This document shows positions 16,293-25,902 of a DNA stretch of 64,000 nucleotides, in pieces. The number at the start of each line of letters is the position of its first letter. Positions within the stretch are counted from its first letter, which is position 1. The notes beneath the pieces are model-generated. The model did not search any database. It saw only the letters and a program-made list of their open reading frames with translations, and had not been told where the DNA came from. Position numbers and translations under genes: made by a program. The DNA lies in the NCBI RefSeq assembly GCF_030518195.1, contig NZ_JAULSC010000002.1, positions 1 to 64,000 of the forward strand, written 5' to 3'. Source of the DNA: Nocardioides cremeus. GTDB taxonomy: Bacteria > Actinomycetota > Actinomycetes > Propionibacteriales > Nocardioidaceae.

Positions 16293-16681
16293 TGCCGCTG
16301 CTGCGTCGGCGCGGCTGCCGCGGTGCGGCGATCGTCGACTTCGTCCTGGTGCTGGTGGTGCTCGTGCCGCTGGTGCTGGGCATCCTGCAGGTCTCGCTGG
16401 TGCTGCTGGTGCGCAACACCCTGGCCTCGGCGGCCTCCGAGGGCGCCCGGTACGCCGCCACCGCGGGGCGCGGCGAGGCCGACGGGGTGGCCCGCACCCG
16501 CAGCCAGATCGACGGCGCGGTCTCGGGCCGCTTCGCCCAGGACGTCTCGGCCCGCACGGTCCTCGTCGACGGCGCGCCCACCGTGGTCGTCACGGTGCGA
16601 GCCACCGTGCCCGCCCTGGGTCTCGGCGGACCCGGGGTCGGCCTCCAGGTCGCCAGCCACGCCGTCGAGGAGGAGCAGTGA
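16292..16681 (+). CDS. tadE: TadE-like pseudopilin
   Basis: This 129-residue protein has the TadE pattern: an N-terminal RGAAIVDFVLVLVVLVPLVL helix with a conserved acidic residue (Asp) near its start, then QVSLVLLVRNTLASAASEGA RYAA-type helix. TadE proteins are membrane-anchored pseudopilins of the Flp system. It overlaps the upstream stop by 1 nt and the downstream GTG by 4 nt. Confidence 0.8.
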   Translation: MPLLRRRGCRGAAIVDFVLVLVVLVPLVLGILQVSLVLLVRNTLASAASEGARYAATAGRGEADGVARTRSQIDGAVSGRFAQDVSARTVLVDGAPTVVVTVRATVPALGLGGPGVGLQVASHAVEEEQ

Positions 16682-17133
16682 GCCACATCGCCGGCCGACG
16701 GCGTCGCGACGAGAGGGGCAGCGCGCTGGTCGAGCTGGTCTGGCTGGGCATCCTGCTGCTGGTGCCACTGCTGTGGATCGTGGTCAGCGTCTTCGACGTG
16801 CAGCGCGGCGCGTTCGGCGTCGAGTCCGCCGCCCGGTCCGCTGCCCGCGCCTACGCGCTGGCACCCGACGACTCGACCGGTCGCGAGCGGGCACGGGCCG
16901 CGGCCCAGCAGGCGCTGGCCGACCAGGGTCTCGAGGACGCTCCGGTCGAGATCGACGTCGACTGCGGCGGGTTCGCCGACTGCCACTCCGGCACCGCGGT
17001 CATCACCGTGCGGGTCGACTCGCGGGTCGAGCTGCCGCTGATGCCCGACGTGCTCGGCGGGGGAGCGCCGAGCTTCGCGCTCGCCTCCAGCCACACCGTC
17101 CCGATCGGGCAGTACCAGGAGATCACCCGATGA
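16678..17133 (+). CDS. TadE/TadF-like pseudopilin
   Basis: The 151-residue protein starts with DERGSALVELVWLGILLLVP, a pseudopilin leader with Glu at the expected position, then QRGAFGVESAARSAARAYAL. Two Cys (DCGGFADC) could form a disulfide in the exposed domain. GTGA overlap upstream and ATGA overlap downstream place it in the tad operon. Confidence 0.78.
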   Translation: MSHIAGRRRRDERGSALVELVWLGILLLVPLLWIVVSVFDVQRGAFGVESAARSAARAYALAPDDSTGRERARAAAQQALADQGLEDAPVEIDVDCGGFADCHSGTAVITVRVDSRVELPLMPDVLGGGAPSFALASSHTVPIGQYQEITR

Positions 17134-17588
17134 GCCGGAGGCAGCCACGGCGCCGCGACGACGCCGGCCAGGTCAGCGTGCTGATCATCGGGTTCGCCTT
17201 CGTCCTCGCCCTGGGCGTGGCGGTGGTCGTCGACGTCAGCGCCGCCTACCTGCAGCGCTCGGGGCTGAGCACCCTGGCCGACGGTGCCGCGCTGTACGGC
17301 GCCGACGCGGGTGCGACCGGTGCGTCGACGTACACCGAGGGCGTGCCGGAGGACCAGCTCGCCCTCGACGCGGGGGTCGCCCGCGCCGGCGTCGAGGACT
17401 ACCTGCGCAGCGTCGGCGCCCACCAGGAGTACCCCGGGCTGCGGTTCGTGGTGGTCGTCGACCAGGCCCGCTCCTCGGTGCAGGTGCGGGTCAGCGCCCC
17501 GCTCGACCTGCCGCTGGGCGTCCCCGGTGCCCCCGAGGCGCCGATGGTCTCGGCCGAGGGCTCGGCCGTCTCCGACGTCGAGCGGTGA
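17130..17588 (+). CDS. TadG-like pilus-associated protein
   Basis: The 152-residue protein carries the TadG-type N-terminus: DDAGQVSVLIIGFAFVLALG, then VDVSAAYLQRSGLSTLADGA with ALYGADAGA. Such proteins anchor in the membrane with an extracytoplasmic domain and assist Flp pilus assembly. It is short for TadG, like other actinobacterial TadG-like proteins. It is the last gene of the locus. Confidence 0.75.
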   Translation: MSRRQPRRRDDAGQVSVLIIGFAFVLALGVAVVVDVSAAYLQRSGLSTLADGAALYGADAGATGASTYTEGVPEDQLALDAGVARAGVEDYLRSVGAHQEYPGLRFVVVVDQARSSVQVRVSAPLDLPLGVPGAPEAPMVSAEGSAVSDVER

Positions 17589-17644
17589 GGCGGCGCCCGG
17601 GTTAAGCCCACCCGTCTAGGCGAGTCACAACGTCGTCGCCGTTC

Positions 17645-17661
17645 TGTGTGTCCCGCACACA
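17645..17661. promoter_or_regulatory. Short hairpin TGTGTG-TCCCG-CACACA
   Basis: A perfect 6-bp inverted repeat lies in the 174-bp gap between the tad operon and the GntP-type permease. It could be a weak terminator or an operator of the permease. Confidence 0.3.
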
Positions 17662-17762
17662 TACCCGTCGGGTCGCTGTGTGCGTAGCGTCACCCGAATG
17701 CACGAGACCGTCGTCACACGCACCCGTGGGCGCGGTCGCCCTGAACGGAAGGAACCCCGCCC

Positions 17763-19283
17763 ATGATCGGGCTCATCGGAATCATCCTGTCGCTGGTCCT
17801 GCTGATCTTCTTCGCCTACCGCGGCGTCAACGTGATCATCCTGGCCCCGCTGATGGCGCTCCTCGCGACCGCCTTCGCCGGCGGACTGCCCATGCTGGCC
17901 ACCTACACCCAGGTGTTCATGCCGGCGCTGGGCAACTACCTCATCACCTACTTCCCGCTGTTCCTGCTCGGCGCCCTCTTCGGCAAGATGATGGACGACA
18001 GCGGAGCGGCGCGGTCGATCGCCTACTTCATCGTCGACAAGCTCGGCGACACCAAGGCGATCCTGGCGATCGTCCTGGCCTGCGGCATCCTCACGTACGG
18101 CGGCGTCTCGCTCTTCGTGGTCGCCTTCGCGGTCTTCCCGATCGCCGCCGCACTCTTCCGCGAGGCGGGCGTGCCCAAGCGCCTGATCCCGGCCACCATC
18201 GCGCTGGGCTCCTTCACCTTCACGATGACCGCCCTGCCGGGCACCCCGCAGATCCAGAACGCGATCCCGGCGCCGTTCTTCGGCACCAACGCCTTCGCCG
18301 CGCCCGGCCTGGGCATGATCGCCGCCGTCATCATGTTCGGCGGCGGCACCGCGTGGCTGATGTACCGCTCCAAGAAGCTCACCGCCGCCGGCGAGACCTA
18401 CCTGCCCGCCGACGCGCCCAAGGGCCCCGGCCTCCTGTCCCGCGTCACCGGCAGGGGCAGCGACCGCAGCGAGCGGGGCAGCACCACCATCTCGTCCGGT
18501 CCCGCGCCCGAGGGCCAGGGCACCGCGACCGCCACCGCCACCACCGGCGAGCCGGTCGCGACCGACCAGTCGACGCTGCCGCGCCCCAGCGTGCTCATCG
18601 CCTTCCTGCCGATCTTCGTGGTCATCGCGCTCAACTACGTGCTGGTCACCTGGGTCTTCCCCGCCATGGAGACCGACTACCTGGCCGGCGACGCCTACGG
18701 CAACACCGACATCGACACCGTCGGCGGCATCTGGGCGATCGTGGTCGCCCTCGTCGTGGCCACGCTCGTGGTCGTGCTGACCAACCTCAAGCGGTTCGGC
18801 GACGTCAAGGAGTCGGTCAACACCGGCACCATGGCCTCGTTCCTGCCGATCTTCAACACCGCCAGCGAGGTCGGGTACGGCGCCGTCATCGCCTCGCTGC
18901 CCGCCTTCCGCACCGTGCGCGACGCGGTGCTGGGCATCTCCGGCAACCCGGTCATCTCCCTGGCCGTCGCCGTCAACGTGCTGGCCGGCATCACCGGCTC
19001 GGCCTCGGGCGGCATGAGCATCGCGCTGCAGACGCTGGGAGAGCAGTTCCGCGGCCTCGCCGACACCCAGGGCATCAGCCTCGAGCTGATGCACCGCGTC
19101 ACCGTGCTGGCCGCGGGCGGCTTCGACGCCTTGCCCCACAACGGCGCCGTGGTCACGGTGCTGGCGATCTGCGGGCTGACCCACCGCCAGTCCTACAAGG
19201 ACATCTTCGTGGTCGCCGTCGCGATCCCGCTGGTCGCCCTGGTGGTCGTGATCACGCTCGGCACCCTCTTCGGCGGCTTCTGA
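17763..19283 (+). CDS. GntP-family permease
   Basis: The 506-residue protein has about 12 hydrophobic segments split by a polar loop near residues 215-285 (LLSRVTGRGSDRSERGSTTI). GntP-family marks include FPLFLLGALFGKMMDDSGAA, ILTYGGVSLFVVAF, IALGSFTFTMTALPGTPQIQ and GGFDALPHNGAVV. The family carries gluconate or hydroxy acids such as beta-hydroxybutyrate with protons. Substrate cannot be fixed here. The second GntP-like gene at 38629 is the one linked to gluconokinase. GGAAGGAACC precedes the ATG. Confidence 0.88.
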   Translation: MIGLIGIILSLVLLIFFAYRGVNVIILAPLMALLATAFAGGLPMLATYTQVFMPALGNYLITYFPLFLLGALFGKMMDDSGAARSIAYFIVDKLGDTKAILAIVLACGILTYGGVSLFVVAFAVFPIAAALFREAGVPKRLIPATIALGSFTFTMTALPGTPQIQNAIPAPFFGTNAFAAPGLGMIAAVIMFGGGTAWLMYRSKKLTAAGETYLPADAPKGPGLLSRVTGRGSDRSERGSTTISSGPAPEGQGTATATATTGEPVATDQSTLPRPSVLIAFLPIFVVIALNYVLVTWVFPAMETDYLAGDAYGNTDIDTVGGIWAIVVALVVATLVVVLTNLKRFGDVKESVNTGTMASFLPIFNTASEVGYGAVIASLPAFRTVRDAVLGISGNPVISLAVAVNVLAGITGSASGGMSIALQTLGEQFRGLADTQGISLELMHRVTVLAAGGFDALPHNGAVVTVLAICGLTHRQSYKDIFVVAVAIPLVALVVVITLGTLFGGF

Positions 19284-19300
19284 GCCACCCGCCACACCTC

Positions 19301-19331
19301 GGACCGGCCGGGCTCCCCACCCGGCCGGTCC
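19301..19331 (+). terminator. Strong terminator hairpin
   Basis: A perfect 12-bp stem, GGACCGGCCGGG / CCCGGCCGGTCC, with a 7-nt loop lies just after the GntP-type permease and before the antiporter start. Confidence 0.75.
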
Positions 19332-19347
19332 CGGTAGTTTCGAGACT

Positions 19348-20676
19348 GTGACCGCCGACCTCGTCTACCTCGTGGCCGGAGCCAGCCTGCTGCTGGCGAT
19401 CGTGCTGCCCAGCGCCCTGGGCCGGCTGCCGCTCACCTCGCCGATGGTGCTGGTCGGGCTGGGCATGCTGCTGGGCCTGACCCCGCTGCCCAACGACCTG
19501 CCGCTGAACCCGCAGGAGAACCGGGCCGCCATCGAGCACATCACCGAGCTGACGGTCCTGATCGCGCTGATGGGCGTCGGCCTGGCGCTCGACCGCCCGC
19601 TCGACCCGCGCCAGAAGGCCTCGCGCCGTGCCTGGTCGCCGACGTGGCGCCTGCTCGGCGTCGCCATGCCGCTCTCGATCGCCGGCGTCGCGCTGCTGGG
19701 CTGGTGGGCCGGGCTCGCCCCGGCCGTCGCCATCCTCCTCGGCGCGGTCCTCGCGCCCACCGACCCGGTGCTGGCCTCCGACGTGCAGGTCGGCGGACCG
19801 GCCACCAGCAGCATCCTGGGCGAGGAGAAGGACGACTGCGCCCCGATCGACGAGGACGACGAGGTCCGCTTCGCCCTCACCGCCGAGGCCGGCCTCAACG
19901 ACGGCCTGGCCTTCCCGTTCGTCTACCTGGCGGTGCTGGTCGCGGGCGGCGGGGCGTTCGGGGCCACCGCCCTGGAGTGGGTGGGCTGGTACCTGGTGGG
20001 CAAGGTCGCGATCGGGGTGCTCGTCGGCATCGCGGTCGGCCACGTGCTGGCCCGCGTCGCGTTCCGAGCCGTGCGGCCGTCGCTGCGCGTGGCCGAGCGT
20101 GGCGAGCCGCTGCTCGCCGTGGCGGCGCTGGCGGCGTCGTACGGCGCGGCCGAGGCGCTCGGCGGCTACGGGTTCCTGGCCGTCTTCGCCTGCGCCATGA
20201 CCTTCCGCGCCTCCGAGCGGCGCCACGACTACCACCGGGCGATGCACGAGGTGGTCGAGCGGCTCGAGCGGCTGCTGACCCTCTTCGTGCTGCTGGTCCT
20301 GGGCATCGCGCTGACCCGCGGCCTGCTCGAGGCGCTCGACTGGCGCGGCGTGGCCATCGGGCTCGGGTTGATCCTGGTGGTGCGGCCGCTGGCCGGCTAC
20401 CTGGCTCTCGGCGTGCGCCCGGTCCCGCCGGGGGAGCGCGGCGGACTGACCCGGGCCGAGCGCGGCACGGCCGCGTTCTTCGGCGTCCGCGGCGTGGGCT
20501 CGCTGTTCTACCTCGCCTACGCCGCCGGCGAGGTCGACGCCTTCGGGCAGCCGTGGCTGTGGTCGACGGTGGGCTTCACCATCGTGGCCTCGGTGCTCGT
20601 GCACGGGGTGCTGGTCGGCCCGGCCATGGAGATGCTCGAGCGCCAGGGCGGAGCCAGGTCCCCTTCCCACTCGTGA
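19348..20676 (+). CDS. Cation:proton antiporter (CPA1-like)
   Basis: This 442-residue protein has about 12 membrane segments. The family core is ILLGAVLAPTDPVLASDVQV (TDP unwound helix), followed by FALTAEAGLNDGLAFPFVYL with the conserved ND motif. It should exchange Na+ or K+ for H+ across the cytoplasmic membrane. The GTG start follows a weak site. It is a single gene bounded by terminators on both sides. Confidence 0.9.
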   Translation: MTADLVYLVAGASLLLAIVLPSALGRLPLTSPMVLVGLGMLLGLTPLPNDLPLNPQENRAAIEHITELTVLIALMGVGLALDRPLDPRQKASRRAWSPTWRLLGVAMPLSIAGVALLGWWAGLAPAVAILLGAVLAPTDPVLASDVQVGGPATSSILGEEKDDCAPIDEDDEVRFALTAEAGLNDGLAFPFVYLAVLVAGGGAFGATALEWVGWYLVGKVAIGVLVGIAVGHVLARVAFRAVRPSLRVAERGEPLLAVAALAASYGAAEALGGYGFLAVFACAMTFRASERRHDYHRAMHEVVERLERLLTLFVLLVLGIALTRGLLEALDWRGVAIGLGLILVVRPLAGYLALGVRPVPPGERGGLTRAERGTAAFFGVRGVGSLFYLAYAAGEVDAFGQPWLWSTVGFTIVASVLVHGVLVGPAMEMLERQGGARSPSHS

Positions 20677-20683
20677 ACGCGTG

Positions 20684-20708
20684 AAAACCGCCTGACCAGG
20701 TGGTTTTT
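20684..20708 (+). terminator. Rho-independent terminator
   Basis: AAAACCGCCT / AGGTGGTTTT (one G-U pair) with loop GACC is followed by a T. It is an intrinsic-type terminator 7 bp after the antiporter stop. Confidence 0.75.
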
Positions 20709-20803
20709 ACCCTCCGTGCCCGCGGAATGAGTCGGCTACCAGTCGAAGGCGCGCTCGGGGCGCCGCCTCACGCGGCCTCGCGGCCCGACCTCAGGAGTCT
20801 CAC

Positions 20804-22051
20804 ATGCGTTCGACGAGCCCGAACACCTCGACCCGACGCCGCGCCCGCGGCGCGGTGGCACTGCTGGCTGCGGTGGCGCTCGGTCCGGCAGCCGTCGCAG
20901 CCCCGGCCGCAGCGGACCCGGGAGGCAAGGGCGCCTCCGCCCAGGCGAGCAACAAGGGCAACGACAAGGGCAAGAGCAACGCCAAGAGCAACGCCAAGAG
21001 CAACGCCGGCGACAAGGGCAAGAGCAACGCGGGCGGCAACGACAAGAGCAACGCGGGCGGCAACGACAAGAGCAACGCGGGCGGCAACGGAAAGAGCAAC
21101 GCCGGCGGCAACGACAAGGGCAACGCGGGCGGCAACGGTGCAGGCTCCGGTTCGAGCACGGGCAACGCCCCCGCGCACAGCAACGCCGGCGGGAACGCCG
21201 GCGGCAACGGCAACGGCAACGGCGCCGGCGCGGCTGGCAGCGCACAGGGTGGCGGCCAGGGCAAGGGCAAGGGCGGGGGCAAGGGCAAAGGGAAGGACGG
21301 AGACCCGGCCGGCAACAACGGGACCGTGAAGATCTCCCACGTCGGCGACAAGGACACCCCCGACAACAACCCGCACCCGGGCTGCAGCTTCCTCGTCGAG
21401 TGGTACGGCTTCGGCCCCGACGCGACCTCCGACGTCACCTTCACCATGCAGGCACCCACCAGCGCCGCCACGTACACCGTGGTCGAGGGCCAGCTCACCG
21501 ACGTGCAGCTCGACGGTGACGACGCCAGCGGAGCCGGAACCGACTCCGGTCTCGACCACACGGAGGCCTACACCCTCGCCTTCGACGGCGAGCCGCACCC
21601 CAAGCAGGGCTACCACGTCAAGCTGAGCGTGGCGACCGAGTGGTCCCAGGGCAACGACACCAAGTCGAAGGTCTTCTGGGTCGCTCCCTGCGAGGCGGAT
21701 CGCTCCGGCGGCGAGGATGGCGAGACGTCCGCCGACGGCGACTCGTCGGAGAGCACGGACGGCTCCGACAAGGGGTCCGGCGTGCTGGGCACCCAGGCCA
21801 GCTCGACCACCGGCTCCACCGACAGCGGCTCGTCCGACGGGGCCGACGGGACCGACGGGACCGACGGGACCGCGGTCAGCGGAGACTCCGGCGAGGAGGC
21901 CAGCAGCAACGTGCCGTCGGCCGTCGACGCCGGCGCGGCCGGTCGCTCGGTGACGGACTGGGTGCGCTCGCCGCTGCCGCTGCTGCTCCTCGGGCTCGGT
22001 GCCCTGGTCGCTGTCGGGGCCGTGCTGGCGCGTCGCCGCACGCATGGCTGA
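20804..22051 (+). CDS. Repeat-rich secreted surface protein
   Basis: The 415-residue protein has a twin-Arg-rich signal region (TRRRARGAVALLAAVALGPA) with cleavage near AAPAAADP. A low-complexity stretch (residues about 45-150) repeats KSNAGGND and Gly/Lys/Asn units. A folded beta-rich domain follows (KISHVGDKDTPDNNPHPGCS to FWVAPCE, two Cys), then an acidic Ser/Thr/Asp linker. The tail is WVRSPLPLLLLGLGALVAVG plus RRR, a wall-sorting-type tail. No LPxTG-like motif precedes it. Its stop overlaps the sortase gene by 8 nt, which suggests it is that sortase's substrate. Confidence 0.8.
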   Translation: MRSTSPNTSTRRRARGAVALLAAVALGPAAVAAPAAADPGGKGASAQASNKGNDKGKSNAKSNAKSNAGDKGKSNAGGNDKSNAGGNDKSNAGGNGKSNAGGNDKGNAGGNGAGSGSSTGNAPAHSNAGGNAGGNGNGNGAGAAGSAQGGGQGKGKGGGKGKGKDGDPAGNNGTVKISHVGDKDTPDNNPHPGCSFLVEWYGFGPDATSDVTFTMQAPTSAATYTVVEGQLTDVQLDGDDASGAGTDSGLDHTEAYTLAFDGEPHPKQGYHVKLSVATEWSQGNDTKSKVFWVAPCEADRSGGEDGETSADGDSSESTDGSDKGSGVLGTQASSTTGSTDSGSSDGADGTDGTDGTAVSGDSGEEASSNVPSAVDAGAAGRSVTDWVRSPLPLLLLGLGALVAVGAVLARRRTHG

Positions 22052-22679
22052 GACCTCTCTCGCTCGGCGTACGACGTCGTGGCTGCTCACCGGCGCGGCG
22101 ATCGCGCTGGTGGCCGGCGGCGTCGTCGCCTGGCGCGACCAGGAGCCCGTCCCCGCCGGGGCGTCCCAGCAGGGCGCCCCGGCCGGGGAGGGCGCCTCGG
22201 TCGCGCAGACGGCCCTCCCGTCGCCGCGACGCCTGGAGCGTGAGCCGGGCAGTCCGCGGCGCCTCCGGGTGCCCGACCTGGGCATCGACGCGCCGGTCGT
22301 GCCGGTCGGCACCCGACGCGACACGTTGATCCCGCCCACCGACCCGCAGCAGGTCGGCTGGTGGGGGGAGGGGGCAGAGCCGGGCGCGTCGACAGGTCGA
22401 GCGCTGCTGGCCGGTCACACGGTCAGCAGCGGAGGGGGCGCCCTCGACGACCTGGAGGACCTGGGCCGCGGCGCCCGGGTCGTCGTGGTCGGCGACGAGG
22501 GACGGGTCGCCTACGAGGTCGAGACGGTGCGCACACTCGGCAAGGGACGCCTGGCCCAGCAGTCCGAGCGGCTGTTCCGCCAGGACGGGCCGGCCCGGCT
22601 GGTGCTCCTGACCTGCGAGGACTGGGACGGCGAGCAGTACCTGAGCAACGTCGTGGTGGTGGCGCGTCCCGCCAGGTAG
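22044..22679 (+). CDS. Class F sortase
   Basis: This 211-residue transpeptidase has an N-terminal anchor (SWLLTGAAIALVAGGVVAW). The sortase core reads LRVPDLGIDAPVVPVG, DPQQVGWWGEGAEPG, RALLAGHTVSSGGGAL (catalytic His), RLVLLTCEDWDG (catalytic Cys) and YLSNVVVVARPAR (catalytic Arg). It would act outside the membrane, joining proteins to the cell wall or to each other. The ATG at 22044 overlaps the surface-protein gene, so the pair is co-translated. Confidence 0.88.
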   Translation: MAETSLARRTTSWLLTGAAIALVAGGVVAWRDQEPVPAGASQQGAPAGEGASVAQTALPSPRRLEREPGSPRRLRVPDLGIDAPVVPVGTRRDTLIPPTDPQQVGWWGEGAEPGASTGRALLAGHTVSSGGGALDDLEDLGRGARVVVVGDEGRVAYEVETVRTLGKGRLAQQSERLFRQDGPARLVLLTCEDWDGEQYLSNVVVVARPAR

Positions 22680-22688
22680 GTGCCGACG

Positions 22689-22724
22689 GTCCGCGAAGGA
22701 CATACGGAGGATCCGCGAAGGATC
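22689..22724. repeat. Two small hairpins with identical GCGAA loops
   Basis: GTCC-GCGAA-GGAC (22689-22701) and GATCC-GCGAA-GGATC (22710-22724) lie between the sortase and the CAP-domain gene. A terminator or mRNA-end role is possible. Confidence 0.4.
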
Positions 22725-22759
22725 GGCGCGGCGAGCGGTGCTGACCTACGCTGCTGGCC

Positions 22760-23227
22760 ATGCTCTCGCGGATCCCCCTCCTCACGACGACCTGGCTGGT
22801 CACCGTGGCGGTCCTCGCCGCCCTGGTGCTCACCCTGACGCCGCCGGCGAGCGCCAAGACCGCCGCCGGCTTCCAGGGTGCGGTGCGGTCGAAGACCAAC
22901 GAGGTCCGCGTCGACCGTGACCTGGCCAAGCTCGGCAAGAACGCCTGCGTCCAGAAGTTCGCCGCGCGGCAGGCCCGGCGGATGGCCAAGAAGGAGAAGA
23001 TGTACCACCAGGACCTGGGCGCGGTCCTGAAGGGTTGCTCGCTCTCGATGGCGGGCGAGAACGTCGCCTACGGCTACACCTCGGCCGACGCCGTGATGAA
23101 GGGCTGGATGGGCTCCCCGGGGCACCGCGCCAACATCGTCAAGAAGCGCTACCGCCTGCTCGGCGTGGGCGCGCGCCAGAGCGAGTCGGGCACCTGGTAC
23201 CTGGCCCAGGTCTTCGGCCGCAAGTAG
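22760..23227 (+). CDS. CAP (SCP/PR1)-domain secreted protein
   Basis: The 155-residue protein has a signal peptide ([21 protein letters not shown]). The CAP domain reads [52 protein letters not shown] and [20 protein letters not shown], including the family Glu in GEN and the His in GHR. Its role outside the cell is unknown. It is a single gene ahead of prfB. Confidence 0.87.
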   Translation: MLSRIPLLTTTWLVTVAVLAALVLTLTPPASAKTAAGFQGAVRSKTNEVRVDRDLAKLGKNACVQKFAARQARRMAKKEKMYHQDLGAVLKGCSLSMAGENVAYGYTSADAVMKGWMGSPGHRANIVKKRYRLLGVGARQSESGTWYLAQVFGRK

Positions 23228-23261
23228 GAACCGCCCCCGCGGGTGCGTAGTGTTGGGCCTT

Positions 23262-24377
23262 GTGGCAGGCATCGACTACGACATCGAGATCAAGCAGCTC
23301 CGGGCGACCATGCGCACCGTCGAGCAGGTGCTCGACATCGACGCGATGCGTCGCGAGATCGCCGAGCTCGGCGAGCAGGTGGGCGCCGCCGACCTGTGGG
23401 ACGACCAGGCCAACGCCACCCGCGTGACGGGTCGGCTCTCGCTGCTGCAGGGCCAGGTCGACCGCTTCTCCGAGCTGTCCGAGCGCATCGACGACCTCGA
23501 GGTCCTCGTCGAGCTGGGTGTCGAGGAGGGTGACGCCGACTCGATGGCCGACGCCGAGCGCGAGCTGGGCCGCATCAAGAAGTCCGTCGAGCAGCTCGAG
23601 GTCCGCACCCTGCTCTCGGGCGAGTACGACGCCCGCGAGGCGCTGGTGACGATCCGTGCCGGCGCCGGTGGCGTCGACGCGGCCGACTTCGCCGAGACCC
23701 TGATGCGGATGTACACCCGCTGGGCCGAGCGCAACAAGTACCCCGTCGAGGTCTTCGACACCTCCTACGCGGAGGAGGCGGGCCTGAAGTCGGCCACCTT
23801 CGCCATCCACGCGCCCTACGCCTACGGCACCCTCTCGGTCGAGGCCGGCACCCACCGCCTGGTGCGGATCAGCCCCTTCGACAACCAGGGCCGCCGCCAG
23901 ACCTCCTTCGCCGCCGTCGAGGTGGTGCCGGTGCTGGAGCAGACCGACGAGATCGACATCCCCGACGAGGAGATCCGCACCGACGTCTACCGCTCGGGCG
24001 GTCCCGGCGGCCAGTCGGTCAACACCACCGACTCCGCGGTGCGGCTCACGCACATCCCCACCGGCGTGGTCGTCTCCTGCCAGAACGAGAAGTCGCAGCT
24101 GCAGAACAAGGCCAGCGCCATGGTGGTGCTCAAGGCCAAGCTGCTGGCGCGCAAGAAGGCCGAGGAGAAGGCCCACCTCGACGAGATGCGCGGCGACGTG
24201 CAGGCATCGTGGGGCGACCAGATGCGCAACTACGTGCTCAACCCCTACCAGGTGGTCAAGGACCTGCGGACCTCCTACGAGGTCGGCAACCCGCAGGCGG
24301 TCTTCGACGGCGACCTCGACGGCTTCCTCGAGGCCGGCATCCGCTGGCGCCGCGGCGCCGACAAGGCCGACGCCTGA
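23262..24377 (+). CDS. prfB: Peptide chain release factor 2
   Basis: RF2 recognises UGA/UAA and hydrolyses peptidyl-tRNA. The anticodon-like SPF motif is in [19 protein letters not shown] and the catalytic GGQ is in [21 protein letters not shown] take GTG 23262 ([13 protein letters not shown]) as start; an in-frame GTG at 23250 would add four residues. The E. coli-type in-frame UGA autoregulatory frameshift is absent, since the frame is continuous. It heads the prfB-ftsEX-M23-smpB order seen in actinobacteria. Confidence 0.95.
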   Translation: MAGIDYDIEIKQLRATMRTVEQVLDIDAMRREIAELGEQVGAADLWDDQANATRVTGRLSLLQGQVDRFSELSERIDDLEVLVELGVEEGDADSMADAERELGRIKKSVEQLEVRTLLSGEYDAREALVTIRAGAGGVDAADFAETLMRMYTRWAERNKYPVEVFDTSYAEEAGLKSATFAIHAPYAYGTLSVEAGTHRLVRISPFDNQGRRQTSFAAVEVVPVLEQTDEIDIPDEEIRTDVYRSGGPGGQSVNTTDSAVRLTHIPTGVVVSCQNEKSQLQNKASAMVVLKAKLLARKKAEEKAHLDEMRGDVQASWGDQMRNYVLNPYQVVKDLRTSYEVGNPQAVFDGDLDGFLEAGIRWRRGADKADA

Positions 24378-24380
24378 TCC

Positions 24381-25076
24381 TCAGCCCGTCGCAGAGGTCT
24401 GGTCCGGCGCGGCGCCGAGCAGCACCGCGGCGCACCACGCGTCGGCACGCGCCTCGAGGTCGGCGCGGTCGACCGACCGGGGCGCGCTGAGGCTGCAGGT
24501 CAGCCACGCGTCGCCGACCAGGCCGGCGTACCTGGTCTCGCGCAACGGGCCGGTGCGGCAGGTGCGCGCCACCGACGGGTCGCCGTACGTCGCCGTGTCG
24601 GGCACCTCCCGGCAGCCGCGGTCGCCGCTGGTCGCGGCCGCGGCCAGCTCGTCGGCGCGCTGGGGCGCGACCGGCGGGGCGAAGACCCAGGCGGCGGCGC
24701 TGGTGCGCGAGGGGCCGTCGAAGCGGCAGCCGCCCTCGTGGGCGACGTCGCGGACCCGGTCGGTCAGCCGCGCCTGCTCACCGTCGGCCCAGGTCTCGAC
24801 GCGGCGCGGCTCGCCCAGCAGGGCAGCCTCGACGGCCGCGGCCGGCAGCCCCGCGCACAGGTAGGCGCGGGGGACCCTCATCGTCGCGGGGTCGAGGTCG
24901 TCGAGCGAGGTCGGCTCGGCGGAAGGCGCCGGAGCGGTCGGTGCGGCGTCGGGCGCGGGGGAGGGCGGCTGCGAGCTGCAGGCACCCAGCAGCAGCGCCA
25001 GCGCCAGCATCAGCGCCGGCACCCGTGCGGGCGCCGCGAGCGCGGCTGCGCGGGGGGACCGGGACGACACGCGCAC
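24381..25076 (-). CDS. Lipoprotein of unknown function
   Basis: The 231-residue protein has a lipobox ([12 protein letters not shown]), then a Pro/Ala-rich linker and a domain with five or more Cys ([37 protein letters not shown]). The Cys-rich DUF3558-like layout suggests disulfides outside the membrane; function is unknown. Its stop faces the prfB stop across 3 bp. Confidence 0.7.
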   Translation of the reverse strand: MRVSSRSPRAAALAAPARVPALMLALALLLGACSSQPPSPAPDAAPTAPAPSAEPTSLDDLDPATMRVPRAYLCAGLPAAAVEAALLGEPRRVETWADGEQARLTDRVRDVAHEGGCRFDGPSRTSAAAWVFAPPVAPQRADELAAAATSGDRGCREVPDTATYGDPSVARTCRTGPLRETRYAGLVGDAWLTCSLSAPRSVDRADLEARADAWCAAVLLGAAPDQTSATG

Positions 25077-25142
25077 ACCCTACGGACGCGGCCGGCGACG
25101 ACGAGGCGGGGACTCCTGGCCCCCTGGCGTAATCTCGTGCGG

Positions 25143-25832
25143 GTGATTCGCTTCGAGAAGGTCACCAAGACCTACCCCGGCACCGGAGGCCCCGCCCTCG
25201 ACGACGTGTCGGTCGACGTCGAGAAGGGCGAGTTCGTCTTCCTGGTCGGCAGCTCCGGCTCCGGCAAGTCCACGGTCCTGCGCCTGATCCTGCGCGAGGC
25301 CCGGCCCACGTCGGGCCGCGTCTACGTCGCCGGCAAGGAGATCAACCGGCTCGCCGGCTGGAAGGTGCCCCGGCTGCGGCGCCAGATCGGCACCGTCTTC
25401 CAGGACTTCCGGCTGCTGCAGTCGAAGACCGTGGCCGAGAACGTCGCGTTCGCGATGCAGGTCACCGGGCACTCGCCCAAGGAGGTCCGGGCCCTGGTGC
25501 CCGAGACCCTCGAGCTGGTGGGCCTCGACACCAAGGCCGACCGGCTGCCCGACGAGCTCTCCGGCGGCGAGCAGCAGCGCGTCGCGGTGGCCCGGGCCTT
25601 CGTCAACCGGCCGATGATCCTGATCGCCGACGAGCCGACCGGCAACCTCGACCCCACCACCTCGGTGGGCATCATGAAGCTGCTCGACCGGATCAACCGC
25701 ACCGGCACCACCGTGGTGATGGCCACCCACGACCACGGCATCGTCGACCAGATGCGCAAGCGCGTCATCGAGCTCGACCACGGCAAGGTGGTCCGCGACC
25801 AGGCGCAGGGCGCCTACGGCTTCCAGCACTGA
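25143..25832 (+). CDS. ftsE: Cell-division ATPase FtsE
   Basis: The 229-residue ABC ATPase has Walker [11 protein letters not shown]-loop VFQDFRLLQ, signature [15 protein letters not shown], Walker [14 protein letters not shown] and switch His in MATHDHG. With FtsX it uses ATP to switch on a peptidoglycan hydrolase during division. The GTG start ([12 protein letters not shown]) is used. It is followed by ftsX and an M23 hydrolase, the expected partners. Confidence 0.95.
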   Translation: MIRFEKVTKTYPGTGGPALDDVSVDVEKGEFVFLVGSSGSGKSTVLRLILREARPTSGRVYVAGKEINRLAGWKVPRLRRQIGTVFQDFRLLQSKTVAENVAFAMQVTGHSPKEVRALVPETLELVGLDTKADRLPDELSGGEQQRVAVARAFVNRPMILIADEPTGNLDPTTSVGIMKLLDRINRTGTTVVMATHDHGIVDQMRKRVIELDHGKVVRDQAQGAYGFQH

Positions 25833-25902
25833 GCCAGGCCCACCGCACCTCCCGCACGTCCTCGACAGGCAGACCCTCTACAGGCAGAGAGCCCCCTCCT
25901 CC

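Noticed and set aside
20944..21260. The KSNAGGND-type coding repeat as a non-coding satellite
   Set aside because: It stays in frame inside a signal-peptide-bearing protein and encodes a consistent low-complexity linker.
23250..24377. Programmed +1 frameshift in prfB
   Set aside because: The reading frame is continuous with no in-frame UGA in the early region, so the E. coli-type mechanism is absent.
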